Shown: positions 1-9,085, counted from the stretch's first letter. The stretch: DNA of 64,000 bases from Salinimicrobium terrae DSM 17865 (GCF_000424665.1 NZ_AUKI01000020.1:186001-250000); one strand, 5' to 3'. Notes: generated by a model from the letters alone, not told the origin. Numbers and translations: made by a program.

Positions 1-602
1 TTTATTTCAAAAGGCGACGGATAAGCTTTGTCCCCCACAGGTATCCAGTCCTTTTGTTCTTTGTTGATAATAATGAAAAGCCCTTCGTCGTCACCGGTAG
101 CGCAAAAATGCTCGTAATCGCCCGTAAATTTGGTAAGACCAAAATGAGAATTGAGGAAATCGAAACTCTCTTCCACATTTGAAGTTGCAAGGCCAATTTC
201 ACTGATCCCCAAAATACTTTCTGAAGAAAATTTTTCGGAATCGGCTTCATAGATATGTTTTCTGGAAATAAATTCCAGAATATTTTTATCTTCATCATAA
301 AAGTAAATGGATCTCGCCCTCCAGGCCGGAAAATCGATGATTTCCTTGTCATCCCCAGGCAAAATTTCCACCCGCTCCTTGAGCCATTGGAGCGCCTTTT
401 CTTCCTGCAGCGCCGGAATGTGAAAAGCTATATGGTAAGGAGTAGCATTTCTATCCTCTTCAAACTCGAGGGTCGAAAAACCCATTTTCACCCGGAAATT
501 CTCTTCTGAAGTTTTTTCCACACCAAGCGCCAGGACTTCGCTGTAAAAGCGCAGCTGGCCTTGAAGATTAGGAGTGTAAAGCTTCAAAAATTCAATTTTC
601 AT
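1..602 (-). CDS. VOC (glyoxalase/bleomycin-resistance) family protein, partial
   Basis: The gene runs off the left edge of the window; about 200 codons are visible from the ATG at 602. The translation shows two tandem vicinal-oxygen-chelate modules, residues about 1-115 and 128 onward, each opening with the family pattern (LKLYTPNLQGQLRFYSEVL, then EIGLATSNVEESFDFL). The first module has the HIAFHIP and NILEF strands that usually supply metal ligands. The family covers glyoxalases, ring-cleavage dioxygenases and antibiotic-binding proteins, so the substrate cannot be told. Its ATG overlaps the TGA of prmC by four bases (ATGA), so the two are translationally coupled in one operon. Confidence 0.85.
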   Translation of the reverse strand, partial: MKIEFLKLYTPNLQGQLRFYSEVLALGVEKTSEENFRVKMGFSTLEFEEDRNATPYHIAFHIPALQEEKALQWLKERVEILPGDDKEIIDFPAWRARSIYFYDEDKNILEFISRKHIYEADSEKFSSESILGISEIGLATSNVEESFDFLNSHFGLTKFTGDYEHFCATGDDEGLFIIINKEQKDWIPVGDKAYPSPFEI

Positions 603-1441
603 AATTTGATGCCTCTTAACATGCGATCCACCCCGAAAATATCCTTTTTCAGGCGGGTTTGGAAATTTTTTTCAGTTAAAAGTGCTTCAGTTTCATTTCC
701 AAGGTACTGGTTGATCTCGAAGTACAATTTCCCTCCTGCGTGCAGGTTGTTTGCTGCCAACTCTGTGATTTTCCGATAGAAGATCAGGGGATCATCATCC
801 TTCACATAAAGAGCAGTTTCGGGCTCATGTTCCAGCACATTGCGCTGCATCTCATTCTTCTCCAGCTCCCGTACGTACGGCGGATTCGAAACTATCACAT
901 CAAATTTCTCCGGAAGTTTTTCCAGGCTCAAAATGTCATTTTGAAGAAACTTTATTGAGACATTTTTAATCTCTGCATTCTTTTCCGCCACTTCTAATGC
1001 CTCTTCTGAAATATCCAAAGCTGAAACTTTCGCCTGCAGATTTTTAGCCAGGGAAATCGCAATGCAGCCACTACCGGTACCAATGTCCAGGATTTTAATC
1101 TCTTCGGAAGCATCCAGATCTTCCAGTACCCACTGCACCAGCTCCTCAGTTTCCGGCCGCGGAATGAGTACATTCCTGTTCACCTGAAAATTTAATCCGA
1201 AGAATTCTGTGTTGCCGGTGATATACTGGATGGGTTCATGTCGCTGAAGCCTTTGTAAGGCGGTATTCAGCTTTTCCTCTTCCTCTGCTGACAGTTCCCG
1301 CTGCGGATCGAGTGCAAGATCCAACCTGGAAAGTCCGGTAAATTCCTGCAGCAGGATATTAAAGAACGAACCCGTCTCCTCCTTAGGATATTCCTTTTCT
1401 AAGGTGTCAAAAAAGTGATTTTTGAAGGCTGTTATTTTCAT
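599..1441 (-). CDS. prmC: Peptide chain release factor N5-glutamine methyltransferase PrmC
   Basis: PrmC (HemK) methylates the glutamine of the GGQ motif in release factors RF1 and RF2 in the cytoplasm, using S-adenosylmethionine. The 280-aa protein has the expected helical N-terminal domain, then RPETEEL (residues 95-101), the SAM-binding loop GTGSGCIA (121-128) and the catalytic NPPY (186-189), so it looks complete. The start is ATG at 1441. The downstream VOC gene begins inside its stop codon. The 124 bases upstream hold a short C-rich palindrome and no clear promoter. Confidence 0.96.
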   Translation of the reverse strand: MKITAFKNHFFDTLEKEYPKEETGSFFNILLQEFTGLSRLDLALDPQRELSAEEEEKLNTALQRLQRHEPIQYITGNTEFFGLNFQVNRNVLIPRPETEELVQWVLEDLDASEEIKILDIGTGSGCIAISLAKNLQAKVSALDISEEALEVAEKNAEIKNVSIKFLQNDILSLEKLPEKFDVIVSNPPYVRELEKNEMQRNVLEHEPETALYVKDDDPLIFYRKITELAANNLHAGGKLYFEINQYLGNETEALLTEKNFQTRLKKDIFGVDRMLRGIKL

Positions 1442-1476
1442 TCACTGGTAGTATTTCATGCAAAGGGCGCAAAGAT

Positions 1477-1505
1477 TCCCCCTAAATCCCCCTGAAGGGG
1501 GACTT
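1477..1505. repeat. C/G-run palindrome of a type common in Bacteroidota intergenic DNA
   Basis: The sequence contains TCCCCCT-GA-AGGGGGA (1487-1502), preceded by another CCCCCTAAA block, between prmC and the acetyltransferase gene. From general knowledge, CCCCCTAAATCCCCC-type palindromes are scattered between genes in many Bacteroidota genomes. Whether this copy has a function (for instance as a weak terminator) is not visible. A fragment CCCCCCTAAAT also occurs near 53280. Confidence 0.5.
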
Positions 1506-1565
1506 TAATTTTCAAATTCTAAAATCAACTTTGGAATTTGGTGCTTAAAAAATTGGAATTTGAGA

Positions 1566-2051
1566 TCAAAGATCTCTAATCAACCAAACACTACAATTGT
1601 AATGCCCGGTATCGCCCAGCGGACCTTCCAAAGACTCAAAACCTGAACGAAGATAAAGCTTCTGGGCCTGCTTCATGTAAGGCATGGTTTCTATGTAACA
1701 TTTTTCAAAGCCCTGTGCTTTGGCAAATTCCAGACATCTTTTCATCATTTCGGCTCCCACGCCCTTTCCTCTCACCTCGGGTAAGAAATACATTTTTTGA
1801 AGCTCACAGATAGAGCCTTCAAAATTGGCTAAAGGAGCTATCCCTGCACAGCCGACGACTTTTCCGCTATCCTCCACCACAAAATACTCCTTATTCGGAG
1901 CATTATATTCTGCATGCATATCATTTAGGGAAGCGTCTTCATAAGCCGTTCCCACTTTTGGTACTCCCATTTCCACCAGGACACTTTGCACTAAAGTTTT
2001 AACCTGTTCATTATCTTCGGGTTTTATTTCCCGTATTACATAACTGCTCAT
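1566..2051 (-). CDS. GNAT family N-acetyltransferase
   Basis: A 161-aa single-domain Gcn5-related acetyltransferase. It carries the acetyl-CoA pyrophosphate-binding loop (VRGKGVGA, residues 93-100), followed by the usual helix and the YIETMPYMKQAQKLYLRSGF strand-helix near the C-terminus. Such enzymes move an acetyl group from acetyl-CoA to an amine; the acceptor is unknown. The protein lies divergent to ribD with only about 30 bp between the starts, so the two promoters must overlap. Confidence 0.9.
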   Translation of the reverse strand: MSSYVIREIKPEDNEQVKTLVQSVLVEMGVPKVGTAYEDASLNDMHAEYNAPNKEYFVVEDSGKVVGCAGIAPLANFEGSICELQKMYFLPEVRGKGVGAEMMKRCLEFAKAQGFEKCYIETMPYMKQAQKLYLRSGFESLEGPLGDTGHYNCSVWLIRDL

Positions 2052-2067
2052 TATCTCTATTAAATGC

Positions 2068-2075
2068 TATTTTTG
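2068..2075 (+). promoter_or_regulatory. -7 element for ribD operon (TATTTTTG)
   Basis: TATTTTTG matches the Bacteroidota -7 consensus TAnnTTTG. If transcription starts about 5 bases after its final G, it begins near 2080, directly before the GTG at 2081. This argues against the alternative GTG start at 2075, which lies inside the element. Confidence 0.6.
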
Positions 2076-2080
2076 TGCCG

Positions 2081-3130
2081 GTGAAGATACATGAAAAATA
2101 CATAAATCGCTGTATTCAGCTGGCTCAAAACGGACTGGGAAGGACCTACCCCAACCCCGTTGTAGGCAGTGTTATTGTTCATAATGATGCGATTATCGGG
2201 GAAGGCTGGCATCAAAAAGCCGGGGAACCTCATGCCGAGGTGAACGCAGTAAATTCTGTGAAGGATAAGAGCCTGCTTTCGAAGTCAACAATCTATGTGA
2301 GCCTGGAACCTTGCAGCCACTATGGAAAGACACCACCCTGCAGTAATTTAATTATTGATAGCGGAATTAAAAAAGTGATAATTGGAACTGCAGATCCATT
2401 TTCTGAAGTGGCGGGTAAAGGAATCAAAAAATTAATGGACGCCGGTTGTGAAGTCCGTGTGGGTGTTTTGGAAAAGGAATGCCGGGAGCTCAACAAACGC
2501 TTTTTCACTTTTCACACCAAACAGCGGCCTTATATCATCCTGAAATGGGCACAAAGCAGCGACGGCTTTTTAGCGCCTTTACCTCTCAAAAATGCCGAAA
2601 GAAAGCCGGTTTGGATCACCGGAAAATATACGCAGCAGCTCGTTCACAAATGGAGGTCTGAAGAACAGGCAATTATGGTAGGCACCAACACCGCAGTGGC
2701 CGATAATCCTAAGCTCAACACGCGGTTGTGGCAAGGCAATAACCCGGTACGGATTGTCCTTGACAGAACCTTGAGAATTCCGCAGGATTCTCACCTTTTT
2801 GACGGCTCAGTTAAGACGATTGTACTGACAGAAAATCCTTCAGAAAAAATATTGCCCAAAAATGTCATTTTTGAAACCCTAAATTTTCAGGAAGACCTGG
2901 CACAACAGGTTTGTGAGATCCTTTTCCGTCACGAGATCCAATCGGTCATTATTGAAGGCGGCAGGGAGACGCTGCAGACCTTTATCGATACCAATTTATG
3001 GGATGAAGCCCGAATTTTCACCGGAAAACCGCATTTTAGAGAGGGAATTAAAGCTCCCGAAGCCTTTGGCAGCCTCGCTTCCGAAACAAGAGTGGACGAA
3101 GACCACCTAAAAATTATTCTTAATGATTAA
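2081..3130 (+). CDS. ribD: Bifunctional riboflavin biosynthesis deaminase/reductase RibD
   Basis: RibD performs two successive steps of riboflavin synthesis: deamination of diaminohydroxyphosphoribosylaminopyrimidine and NADPH-dependent reduction of the ribose. The N-terminal zinc deaminase domain shows HAE (residues 51-53) and PCSHYGKTPPC with zinc cysteines 78 and 87. The reductase domain starts near residue 145. I choose the GTG at 2081 (349 aa, reading MKIHEKY) because a GTG at 2075 lies inside the -7 element and the family normally begins this way. It heads a tightly overlapping operon with the HAD hydrolase, the EamA transporter and the YigZ protein. Confidence 0.95.
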   Translation: MKIHEKYINRCIQLAQNGLGRTYPNPVVGSVIVHNDAIIGEGWHQKAGEPHAEVNAVNSVKDKSLLSKSTIYVSLEPCSHYGKTPPCSNLIIDSGIKKVIIGTADPFSEVAGKGIKKLMDAGCEVRVGVLEKECRELNKRFFTFHTKQRPYIILKWAQSSDGFLAPLPLKNAERKPVWITGKYTQQLVHKWRSEEQAIMVGTNTAVADNPKLNTRLWQGNNPVRIVLDRTLRIPQDSHLFDGSVKTIVLTENPSEKILPKNVIFETLNFQEDLAQQVCEILFRHEIQSVIIEGGRETLQTFIDTNLWDEARIFTGKPHFREGIKAPEAFGSLASETRVDEDHLKIILND

Positions 3131-3731
3131 GTCCATAATATTTGATTTTGGAGATGTGTTTCTCAACCTGGATAAACCCGCAACGGCCCGGGAATTAAAG
3201 AAGCTCGAAATTTCACATTTTTCAGAGGAAATGCTGCAGCAGAATATGCAGTACGAAAAAGGGCTTATTTCTTCGGAAGAATTTATTTCAGGTTATAGCA
3301 GGTCATTTCCGCAGTTAACTTCAGAAGCATTTGTAAATTCCTGGAATTCCATCCTGATTGATTTTCCGAAGCACCGACTGAAATTTCTTCAGCAGCTGAA
3401 AAAAGAGGGTAAGTATAAGTTAATCTTGTTGAGTAACACCAATCATATTCATATTGATTGGGTGAAGCAGAATATTTCCTTTTTCGAAGAATTTAAAAAC
3501 TGCTTTGATGCTTTCTACCTTTCGCAGGAGATCAACCTGCGCAAGCCCGATCCTGAGATCTATGAGTATGTACTGGAACAACACGACCTCAAGCCTCAAG
3601 AAACACTTTTTATTGACGACACTGCCGAAAATACTGAGGCCGCTGCAAAACTCGGCATCCACACCTGGAATATCGATCCCATGAAGGAGGATGTAGTCGA
3701 TCTATTCACTGTTAAAAGCGAATTGTTTTGA
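3123..3731 (+). CDS. HAD-superfamily hydrolase (HAD-IA type)
   Basis: A 202-aa haloacid-dehalogenase-fold phosphatase candidate. The four motifs are present: nucleophile Asp8 in FDFGDV, motif II Ser104 in LLSNTN, motif III Lys141 in RKPDPEIY, and motif IV FIDDTAEN with Asp165/166. A helical cap fills residues 15-85. It overlaps the end of ribD by 8 bases. HAD phosphatases act on the dephosphorylation step that follows RibD in riboflavin synthesis, so a role on the phosphorylated pyrimidine intermediate is a reasonable inference. The substrate is not shown by the sequence. Confidence 0.9.
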   Translation: MIKSIIFDFGDVFLNLDKPATARELKKLEISHFSEEMLQQNMQYEKGLISSEEFISGYSRSFPQLTSEAFVNSWNSILIDFPKHRLKFLQQLKKEGKYKLILLSNTNHIHIDWVKQNISFFEEFKNCFDAFYLSQEINLRKPDPEIYEYVLEQHDLKPQETLFIDDTAENTEAAAKLGIHTWNIDPMKEDVVDLFTVKSELF

Positions 3732-4606
3732 TCTATCTGCTGCTAAGCGTACTTTCTTCGAGTGTGATCTTTGTGATCTTCAAACTTTTTGAGCGTTTTA
3801 AGATCAACACGCTGCAGGCGATTATCTTTAATTATTTCTTCGCTTTTTCAGCTGGAATGCTCATTGACCGCCAAATCCCAAATCCTCTAAAAGTGGTTTC
3901 TGAAGCCTGGTTCTTAGGCACTTTTATTCTTGGGTTCATGTTCATCGCTGTCTTTTACCTGGCAGCCCTTACCACTCAAAAAAGCGGATTATCTGTAGTC
4001 TCTGTAGCTACAAAAATGTCAGTCGCAATTCCTGTACTTTTCGGAATCATCCTTTACAATGAAAGCACGGGCTGGATTAAAATTACAGGGATAATCCTGG
4101 CTCTTATAGCAGTATATTTAACCTCAATAAAAAAGAAAGAAGGCATAAAAATTAAGAAGCGGAATTTGATCTTTCCGCTCCTGGTTTTCTTTGGCAGTGG
4201 AATTATTGACACCACACTCAAGTTTTTGGAAACTTCTTATGTCGCCGAAGCCGATGTCGCTCTTTTCTCTTCTACTATTTTCGCAATTGCCGGACTTATA
4301 GGAATTTGTATTCTTATTTTCCAGGGGATAAGAGGATCTCTCCGCTTAAGTTTCAAAAATGTGATTGGAGGAGTCGTTCTGGGAATCCCGAATTTTGGAT
4401 CCATTTACTTTTTGGTACTGGCTTTACGCACAGAAGGCATGGAAAGTTCCACAATCTTTCCGTTGAACAACGTCGCTATTGTCATGATCTCGACCTTCCT
4501 GGGAATTCTTTTATTTAAGGAAAGGATGTTACCAAAGAACTGGATTGGAATCCTGCTGGCCATTACCAGTATTATTTTAATTGCCACTGCTGAAGAATGG
4601 ATGTAA
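3728..4606 (+). CDS. EamA/DMT family transporter
   Basis: A 292-aa inner-membrane protein with about ten hydrophobic segments in two repeats, the layout of the drug/metabolite transporter (EamA) family. Substrates of this family are varied (amino acids, nucleotide sugars, vitamins) and cannot be assigned here. The start is a TTG at 3728 that overlaps the TGA of the HAD gene in TTGA, which implies translational coupling. Its position in the ribD operon makes export or import of a flavin-related compound possible but unproven. Confidence 0.88.
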   Translation: MIYLLLSVLSSSVIFVIFKLFERFKINTLQAIIFNYFFAFSAGMLIDRQIPNPLKVVSEAWFLGTFILGFMFIAVFYLAALTTQKSGLSVVSVATKMSVAIPVLFGIILYNESTGWIKITGIILALIAVYLTSIKKKEGIKIKKRNLIFPLLVFFGSGIIDTTLKFLETSYVAEADVALFSSTIFAIAGLIGICILIFQGIRGSLRLSFKNVIGGVVLGIPNFGSIYFLVLALRTEGMESSTIFPLNNVAIVMISTFLGILLFKERMLPKNWIGILLAITSIILIATAEEWM

Positions 4607-5214
4607 AGGATACATATAAAACAATCACAGCGGCTTCTCCCGAGGTGCTTTTTAAAGACAAGAACAGCAAATTCTTTGGATATGCTTTTCCGGTTACCAC
4701 TGAAGAAGAGGCTAAGGAACATCTCGAGGACCAAAAGAAGAAACATCATGCCGCGCGACACTGGTGTTACGCCTGGCAGCTGGGAAAAAGTCATTTTCAT
4801 TACCGGGCCAATGATGACGGGGAGCCATCAAATTCGGCAGGAATGCCCATTTATGGACAAATTCAGTCTTTTGAAGTTACCAATATTCTAATTGTGGTGG
4901 TGAGATACTTTGGCGGGGTAAAATTAGGAGTCGGCGGTTTAATCAATGCCTACAAAACTGCTGCACAAATGGCATTGGAAGAATCGCAGATCGTCACCCG
5001 CACCATCGACCTGAAGTTTGAGATCTCCTTTGATTATCCCGAAATGAACAAAGTGATGCGGGTGATCAAGGAAAATAATTTAAATGTTGTGGATCAAATC
5101 CTGGAACTCGACTGCAGGATCATAATTTCGGTAAGAAAAGGTGAAGCCGAAAGGATCTATGAAAAATTTGATGTTACATATAAAGTTGCCATAAAAGAAC
5201 TTGAAGATCAATAA
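4597..5214 (+). CDS. YigZ/IMPACT family protein
   Basis: A 205-aa protein of the UPF0029/IMPACT family. The N-terminal domain has the signature RHWCYAWQLG, NDDGEPSNSAGMPI and VVRYFGGVKLGVGGL (about residues 55-120), followed by a C-terminal DUF1949-like ferredoxin fold. Bacterial members are thought to bind RNA or the translation machinery, but the exact role is unclear. It overlaps the upstream transporter by 10 bases and ends 7 bases inside the convergent thioesterase gene. Confidence 0.92.
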   Translation: MDVKDTYKTITAASPEVLFKDKNSKFFGYAFPVTTEEEAKEHLEDQKKKHHAARHWCYAWQLGKSHFHYRANDDGEPSNSAGMPIYGQIQSFEVTNILIVVVRYFGGVKLGVGGLINAYKTAAQMALEESQIVTRTIDLKFEISFDYPEMNKVMRVIKENNLNVVDQILELDCRIIISVRKGEAERIYEKFDVTYKVAIKELEDQ

Positions 5215-5606
5215 CCCAGTTTCTCCAGAACATACCTTGGACATTTCACAGGTTTATTCTTTTCTATATCCATAAATATTAAGGTAGTTTCGGCTTCGGT
5301 TAAAAGTTCATCGTGTTGATTGAAGATCTCGTATTCAAATTCTATCCGCACTCCGGGTTTCTTTTTGAGGCGGGTAATGATCTTTAGCTCATCGTCGAAT
5401 TTTGCCGACTTTTTAAATTTCAGATTAAGTTCGTAAACAGGCAGCATAACCCCTTCCTCTTCCATCTTTCGATAGGAAATGCCAATAGCCGCAAGCCAGT
5501 CAATACGGGCAATTTCAAGATATTGCGCATAGTTGCCGTGATAGACTACTCTCATTTGATCTGTCTCTGCATATCTAACTTTAACATAGGTGAGATGGCT
5601 TTTCAT
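5208..5606 (-). CDS. Acyl-CoA thioesterase, YbgC/FadM hot-dog family
   Basis: A 132-aa single hot-dog-fold thioesterase. It has the 4-hydroxybenzoyl-CoA-thioesterase-type signature RYAETDQMRVVYHGNY with catalytic Asp16 and the conserved YHGNY at residues 22-26. Such enzymes hydrolyse acyl-CoA or acyl-ACP thioesters in the cytoplasm. It is a lone minus-strand gene, divergent from dnaA and convergent with yigZ. The chain length preference is not visible. Confidence 0.92.
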   Translation of the reverse strand: MKSHLTYVKVRYAETDQMRVVYHGNYAQYLEIARIDWLAAIGISYRKMEEEGVMLPVYELNLKFKKSAKFDDELKIITRLKKKPGVRIEFEYEIFNQHDELLTEAETTLIFMDIEKNKPVKCPRYVLEKLGY

Positions 5607-5817
5607 GATTTTTTTGATGAATTATTTAATTCGGTTTTGTACTTTCACAGTGAACGAAGTATGCTAAAATTTTTGTTAAATTTCAAGTAGGCAAACGTTT
5701 TTTTTTCAGATAATTTGTTCACATATTTGTTGCTCTAAAAAACCCGGGAGAAAGATATTTTCTCTTTTTCTTATGGAAACCACTACTAACAAACGCATTA
5801 AAAATTTAGATTCCGGA

Positions 5818-7245
5818 ATGTCAGAAACTGCGCAATCAGTTTGGAATAACTGCCTAGACTTTATAAAAGATAATATTACTCCACAGGCGTATAAAACCTG
5901 GTTTGAACCAATACAGGCAGTTAAACTTTCAGACAGGGCTTTGAGCATTCAGGTACCTTCTAAATTTTTTTACGAGTGGCTTGAGGAGCACTATGTTAAA
6001 CTTCTTAAAGTTTCGTTAAACAGAGTGCTCGGTGACCAGGCAAAATTAGTGTATGTCATAAGAATGGAAAATACCTACGGAAACAAACAACCTTTTACAG
6101 AAAAGATCCCGAGCACAAATCGTTCGAACATGACTTCCCAGGAAGTTGATGTGCCGATTAAGAATAAAAATCCGGAGTTAAAAAATCCGTTTATAATTCC
6201 TGGTATCCGAAATGTAAAGATTGAATCACAGCTTAATCCCAGTTACAACTTTGACAACTTTTTGGAAGGAGACTCCAACAGGTTGGCAAGATCTGCAGGA
6301 CTGGCCGTGGCTAATAAACCGGGAGAAACTTCTTTCAATCCTCTACTAATATTTGGAGGGGTAGGACTTGGGAAAACCCATCTCGCCCATTCTATTGGAA
6401 TTGAGATTAAGGATAAATATCCGGAAAAGACGGTTTTATATATTTCTGCAGAAAAATTTACCCAACAATATATTGAGTCGGTAAAGAAGAATAATAGAAA
6501 TGATTTTATTCATTTTTACCAGATCATAGATGTACTTATTGTGGATGATATCCAGTTGCTTTCGGGGAAAGCCGGAACTCAGGATGTTTTCTTCCACATC
6601 TTTAATCACCTGCACCAAAACCGGAAGCAGGTTATCCTTACCAGTGATAAGGCACCGGTGGATATGCAAGATATTGAACAGCGGTTGCTTTCCCGATTTA
6701 AGTGGGGACTTTCAGCCGAATTGCAGCATCCAGATACAGATACCAGGATTTCCATTATTAAGAGCAAACTTTATCGTGACGGAGTAGAGATGCCCGAAGA
6801 GATAGTAGAATTTCTTGCACATAATATAAAAACGAATATCAGGGAACTGGAGGGTGCTATAATTTCCTTAATCGCTCACTCCTCTTTTAATAAAAAGGAT
6901 ATTACTCTTGAGCTTGCCAAGAAGATCGTTGATAATTACGTAAAGAATACAAAACGCGAAGTTTCAATAGACTATATCCAGAAAATCGTTAGTGAATATT
7001 TCCAGATGGATGTGGAAACACTACAATCTAAAACCAGGAAAAGACACATAGTCCAGGCCCGACAGTTAGCCATGTTCTTTGCCAAGAAATTTACAAAAGC
7101 CTCTTTAGCCAGCATAGGTTCTCAAATTGGAAAAAGGGATCACGCTACTGTACTCCACGCCTGCAAAACTGTTGACAATTTAGCTTCTACAGATAAACAA
7201 TTTCAAAAATTTGTTGAGGACATCAACAAAAAATTAACCCTGTAA
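5818..7245 (+). CDS. dnaA: Chromosomal replication initiator protein DnaA
   Basis: DnaA is the AAA+ ATPase that opens the replication origin. From the ATG at 5818 it is 475 aa: an N-terminal DnaB-interaction domain (SAQSVW-like start, KTWFEPI), a variable linker (about 85-140), Walker A GGVGLGKT (180-187), Walker B LIVDDIQ, and the DNA-binding domain ending in the signature GKRDHATVLHAC. An in-frame ATG at 5773 would add 15 residues unlike the family N-terminus, so I prefer 5818, but not firmly. I see no cluster of DnaA boxes beside the gene. The phosphatase gene follows after 2 bp. Confidence 0.95.
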   Translation: MSETAQSVWNNCLDFIKDNITPQAYKTWFEPIQAVKLSDRALSIQVPSKFFYEWLEEHYVKLLKVSLNRVLGDQAKLVYVIRMENTYGNKQPFTEKIPSTNRSNMTSQEVDVPIKNKNPELKNPFIIPGIRNVKIESQLNPSYNFDNFLEGDSNRLARSAGLAVANKPGETSFNPLLIFGGVGLGKTHLAHSIGIEIKDKYPEKTVLYISAEKFTQQYIESVKKNNRNDFIHFYQIIDVLIVDDIQLLSGKAGTQDVFFHIFNHLHQNRKQVILTSDKAPVDMQDIEQRLLSRFKWGLSAELQHPDTDTRISIIKSKLYRDGVEMPEEIVEFLAHNIKTNIRELEGAIISLIAHSSFNKKDITLELAKKIVDNYVKNTKREVSIDYIQKIVSEYFQMDVETLQSKTRKRHIVQARQLAMFFAKKFTKASLASIGSQIGKRDHATVLHACKTVDNLASTDKQFQKFVEDINKKLTL

Positions 7246-7247
7246 AT

Positions 7248-7703
7248 ATGAAGACCAGAATCCTGATGGTGTGTCTCGGCAATATTTGCAGGTCACCCCT
7301 GGCCGAAGGCATTCTCAAATCCAAGATTAATCCACAGGAAATTGTTGTGGATTCAGCAGGAACCAGTGATTACCATGTGGATGATTGTCCGGACCCAAGG
7401 TCTGTTTCAATTGCGAAAGAGAACAATCTCGATATTACTTCACAGCGGGGACGTCAGTTTTCAGTAGAAGATTTTGACAGCTTTGACAAAATTTATGTCA
7501 TGGATATGGCCAATTACCGCGATGTAATTTCCAAGGCCAGAAATGAAAAAGATAGAAATAAGGTATCCCTCATACTCAACGAAATATTTCCTGGCGAAAA
7601 TGTAGAGGTCCCGGATCCTTACCACGGTGGTGCTGATGGTTTTAAAAGGGTATATCAAATGCTTAATGAAGCCTGTGAAGTTATTGCCAAAAAACATCAA
7701 TAA
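7248..7703 (+). CDS. Low-molecular-weight protein tyrosine phosphatase
   Basis: A 151-aa phosphatase with the P-loop CLGNICRS at residues 9-16 (nucleophile Cys9, Arg15) and the general-acid aspartate in VPDPYHGG near residue 121. These enzymes dephosphorylate phosphotyrosine, in bacteria often on tyrosine kinases of capsule export. No polysaccharide gene is nearby, so the target is unknown. The gene starts 2 bp after dnaA and is followed by the methyltransferase gene 1 bp later, so the three form an operon. Confidence 0.94.
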   Translation: MKTRILMVCLGNICRSPLAEGILKSKINPQEIVVDSAGTSDYHVDDCPDPRSVSIAKENNLDITSQRGRQFSVEDFDSFDKIYVMDMANYRDVISKARNEKDRNKVSLILNEIFPGENVEVPDPYHGGADGFKRVYQMLNEACEVIAKKHQ

Positions 7704-7704
7704 T

Positions 7705-8433
7705 TTGAACAATCCCTTCTCCTTCTCTGGAAAATTATATTTACTACCCACAACTCTGGGTGATAATGACCCGCTGGAAGTTTTGCCGGCAACCGTTCAA
7801 CAACAGGTTGAGCGTATTGAGACCTTTATTGCCGAAAATGAGAAGACCGCCCGCAGGGCAATAAAAAAATTAGTCCCGGAAAAATCCCAGCCTTCCCTTC
7901 AGTTTTTTCTTTTAAATAAACATACAGATCCTGCTGAAATTCCTTCTTTTTTAGAAGCCTGCAAAGCAGGTAAAGATTTAGGTTTGCTGAGTGAAGCAGG
8001 TTGCCCCGGAGTTGCCGATCCCGGAGCCGAAGTGGTGAAAATCGCCCACAGGGAAGGCATTCAGGTAGTGCCAATGGTTGGCCCTTCCTCTATTCTTTTA
8101 GCAATGATGGCTTCGGGGATGAATGGACAAAATTTTGCTTTTAACGGCTATCTTCCTATTGATAAAGCAGCCCGAAAAAGTGAGATAAGAAATCTGGAGA
8201 GGCTTTCCCTTGAGAAGAATCAGGCGCAGGCTTTTATTGAGACTCCTTATAGAAATAATAAAATACTGGAAGACTTGATTCAGACGCTGCATCCCGGTAC
8301 CCGCATTTGTGTAGCTTGCGATCTAACCTTAAGCACAGAATATATTGTTACGAAAACAGCTGCAGAATGGGGTAAAACAAAAATGGACCTTCATAAAAGG
8401 CCCACCATTTTTATATTACAGAAGGATTATTAG
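7705..8433 (+). CDS. RsmI-like SAM-dependent methyltransferase (tetrapyrrole methylase fold)
   Basis: A protein of about 242 aa in the tetrapyrrole-methylase superfamily, close to RsmI (16S rRNA C1402 2'-O-methyltransferase) but of the shorter Bacteroidota type. Visible motifs are LYLLPTTLG at the start, LLSEAGCPGVADPG, MVGPSSILLAMMASG and ETPYRNN. An open frame reaches back into the phosphatase gene, but the TTG at 7705, one base after its stop, gives a normal length. The precise RNA target is not certain. Its last 23 bases overlap the convergent transglycosylase-like gene. Confidence 0.85.
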   Translation: MNNPFSFSGKLYLLPTTLGDNDPLEVLPATVQQQVERIETFIAENEKTARRAIKKLVPEKSQPSLQFFLLNKHTDPAEIPSFLEACKAGKDLGLLSEAGCPGVADPGAEVVKIAHREGIQVVPMVGPSSILLAMMASGMNGQNFAFNGYLPIDKAARKSEIRNLERLSLEKNQAQAFIETPYRNNKILEDLIQTLHPGTRICVACDLTLSTEYIVTKTAAEWGKTKMDLHKRPTIFILQKDY

Positions 8434-9085
8434 CTTTCGCTTTCCTGTCGGGAACCACAAAAGAAGTATCAAAGCCCTCAAACTTTTTAAAATAATGCTT
8501 AATTGAGGTACCAAAACCATCACTAAAACTGTTGGTTCCATTACTTCTAAGAAATTTCTTGACATTCCCGGGTCCTGCAAGGTGAGCTGCCGCAAGAATT
8601 CCCGATTCGGTGATCCTGATCCCATTTACTACCTGATCCTGAAATCGTTCAATATCTTTACGCAGGATCCATTTATTACGAGAGGCATTTGCGTAAAATG
8701 CAGCTTCCTGAAGATCGGGGGAGTTTAGAAAAAGAGTTGTGTCTCTTATTCCGATTAACTTTAGAGTTCCTCTACCAAACTGGTATTTCCCCATGTAACC
8801 AAAATCGTTGATCACCTTGTAATCCCCTCCGGATTCTTTAAAACCCAAAGCCTCTTTAAAGGCTACATACGACTTGCCTAATTGTGGGTAAAATCGAAGT
8901 TGTGGATCAAAAACAGTAGCATCTGGAGAAAATGGAACATCAAATATAAGTTCCTCATTTACTGTCTTAAACTCCTCAAGCAAAGCAGTATTAAAATCTT
9001 CTGCTTTGTGGGTCGAAAAGCTATAAAAGAAAATTGATGCTCCTACAACCGGTAATACTGAAAATTTTGCAACTTTCTTCTTCAT
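8411..9085 (-). CDS. Secreted peptidoglycan-lytic-transglycosylase-like protein
   Basis: From ATG at 9085 this is 224 aa with a positively charged N-terminus and one hydrophobic segment (residues 8-24), so it is exported or membrane-anchored. The region around residues 75-110 (KEALGFKESGGDYKVI, then GYMGKYQFG) resembles the goose-lysozyme/lytic-transglycosylase fold, with Glu84 the likely catalytic acid. The open frame extends upstream to 9217, but the extension lacks a signal sequence and family support. It lies downstream of mltG in the same direction, with 195 bp between. Confidence 0.78.
   Translation of the reverse strand: MKKKVAKFSVLPVVGASIFFYSFSTHKAEDFNTALLEEFKTVNEELIFDVPFSPDATVFDPQLRFYPQLGKSYVAFKEALGFKESGGDYKVINDFGYMGKYQFGRGTLKLIGIRDTTLFLNSPDLQEAAFYANASRNKWILRKDIERFQDQVVNGIRITESGILAAAHLAGPGNVKKFLRSNGTNSFSDGFGTSIKHYFKKFEGFDTSFVVPDRKAKANNPSVI

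Noticed and set aside
5607-5817. Replication origin beside dnaA
   Set aside because: No cluster of TTATCCACA-like boxes or AT-rich 13-mers was seen; in Bacteroidota dnaA is often away from the origin.
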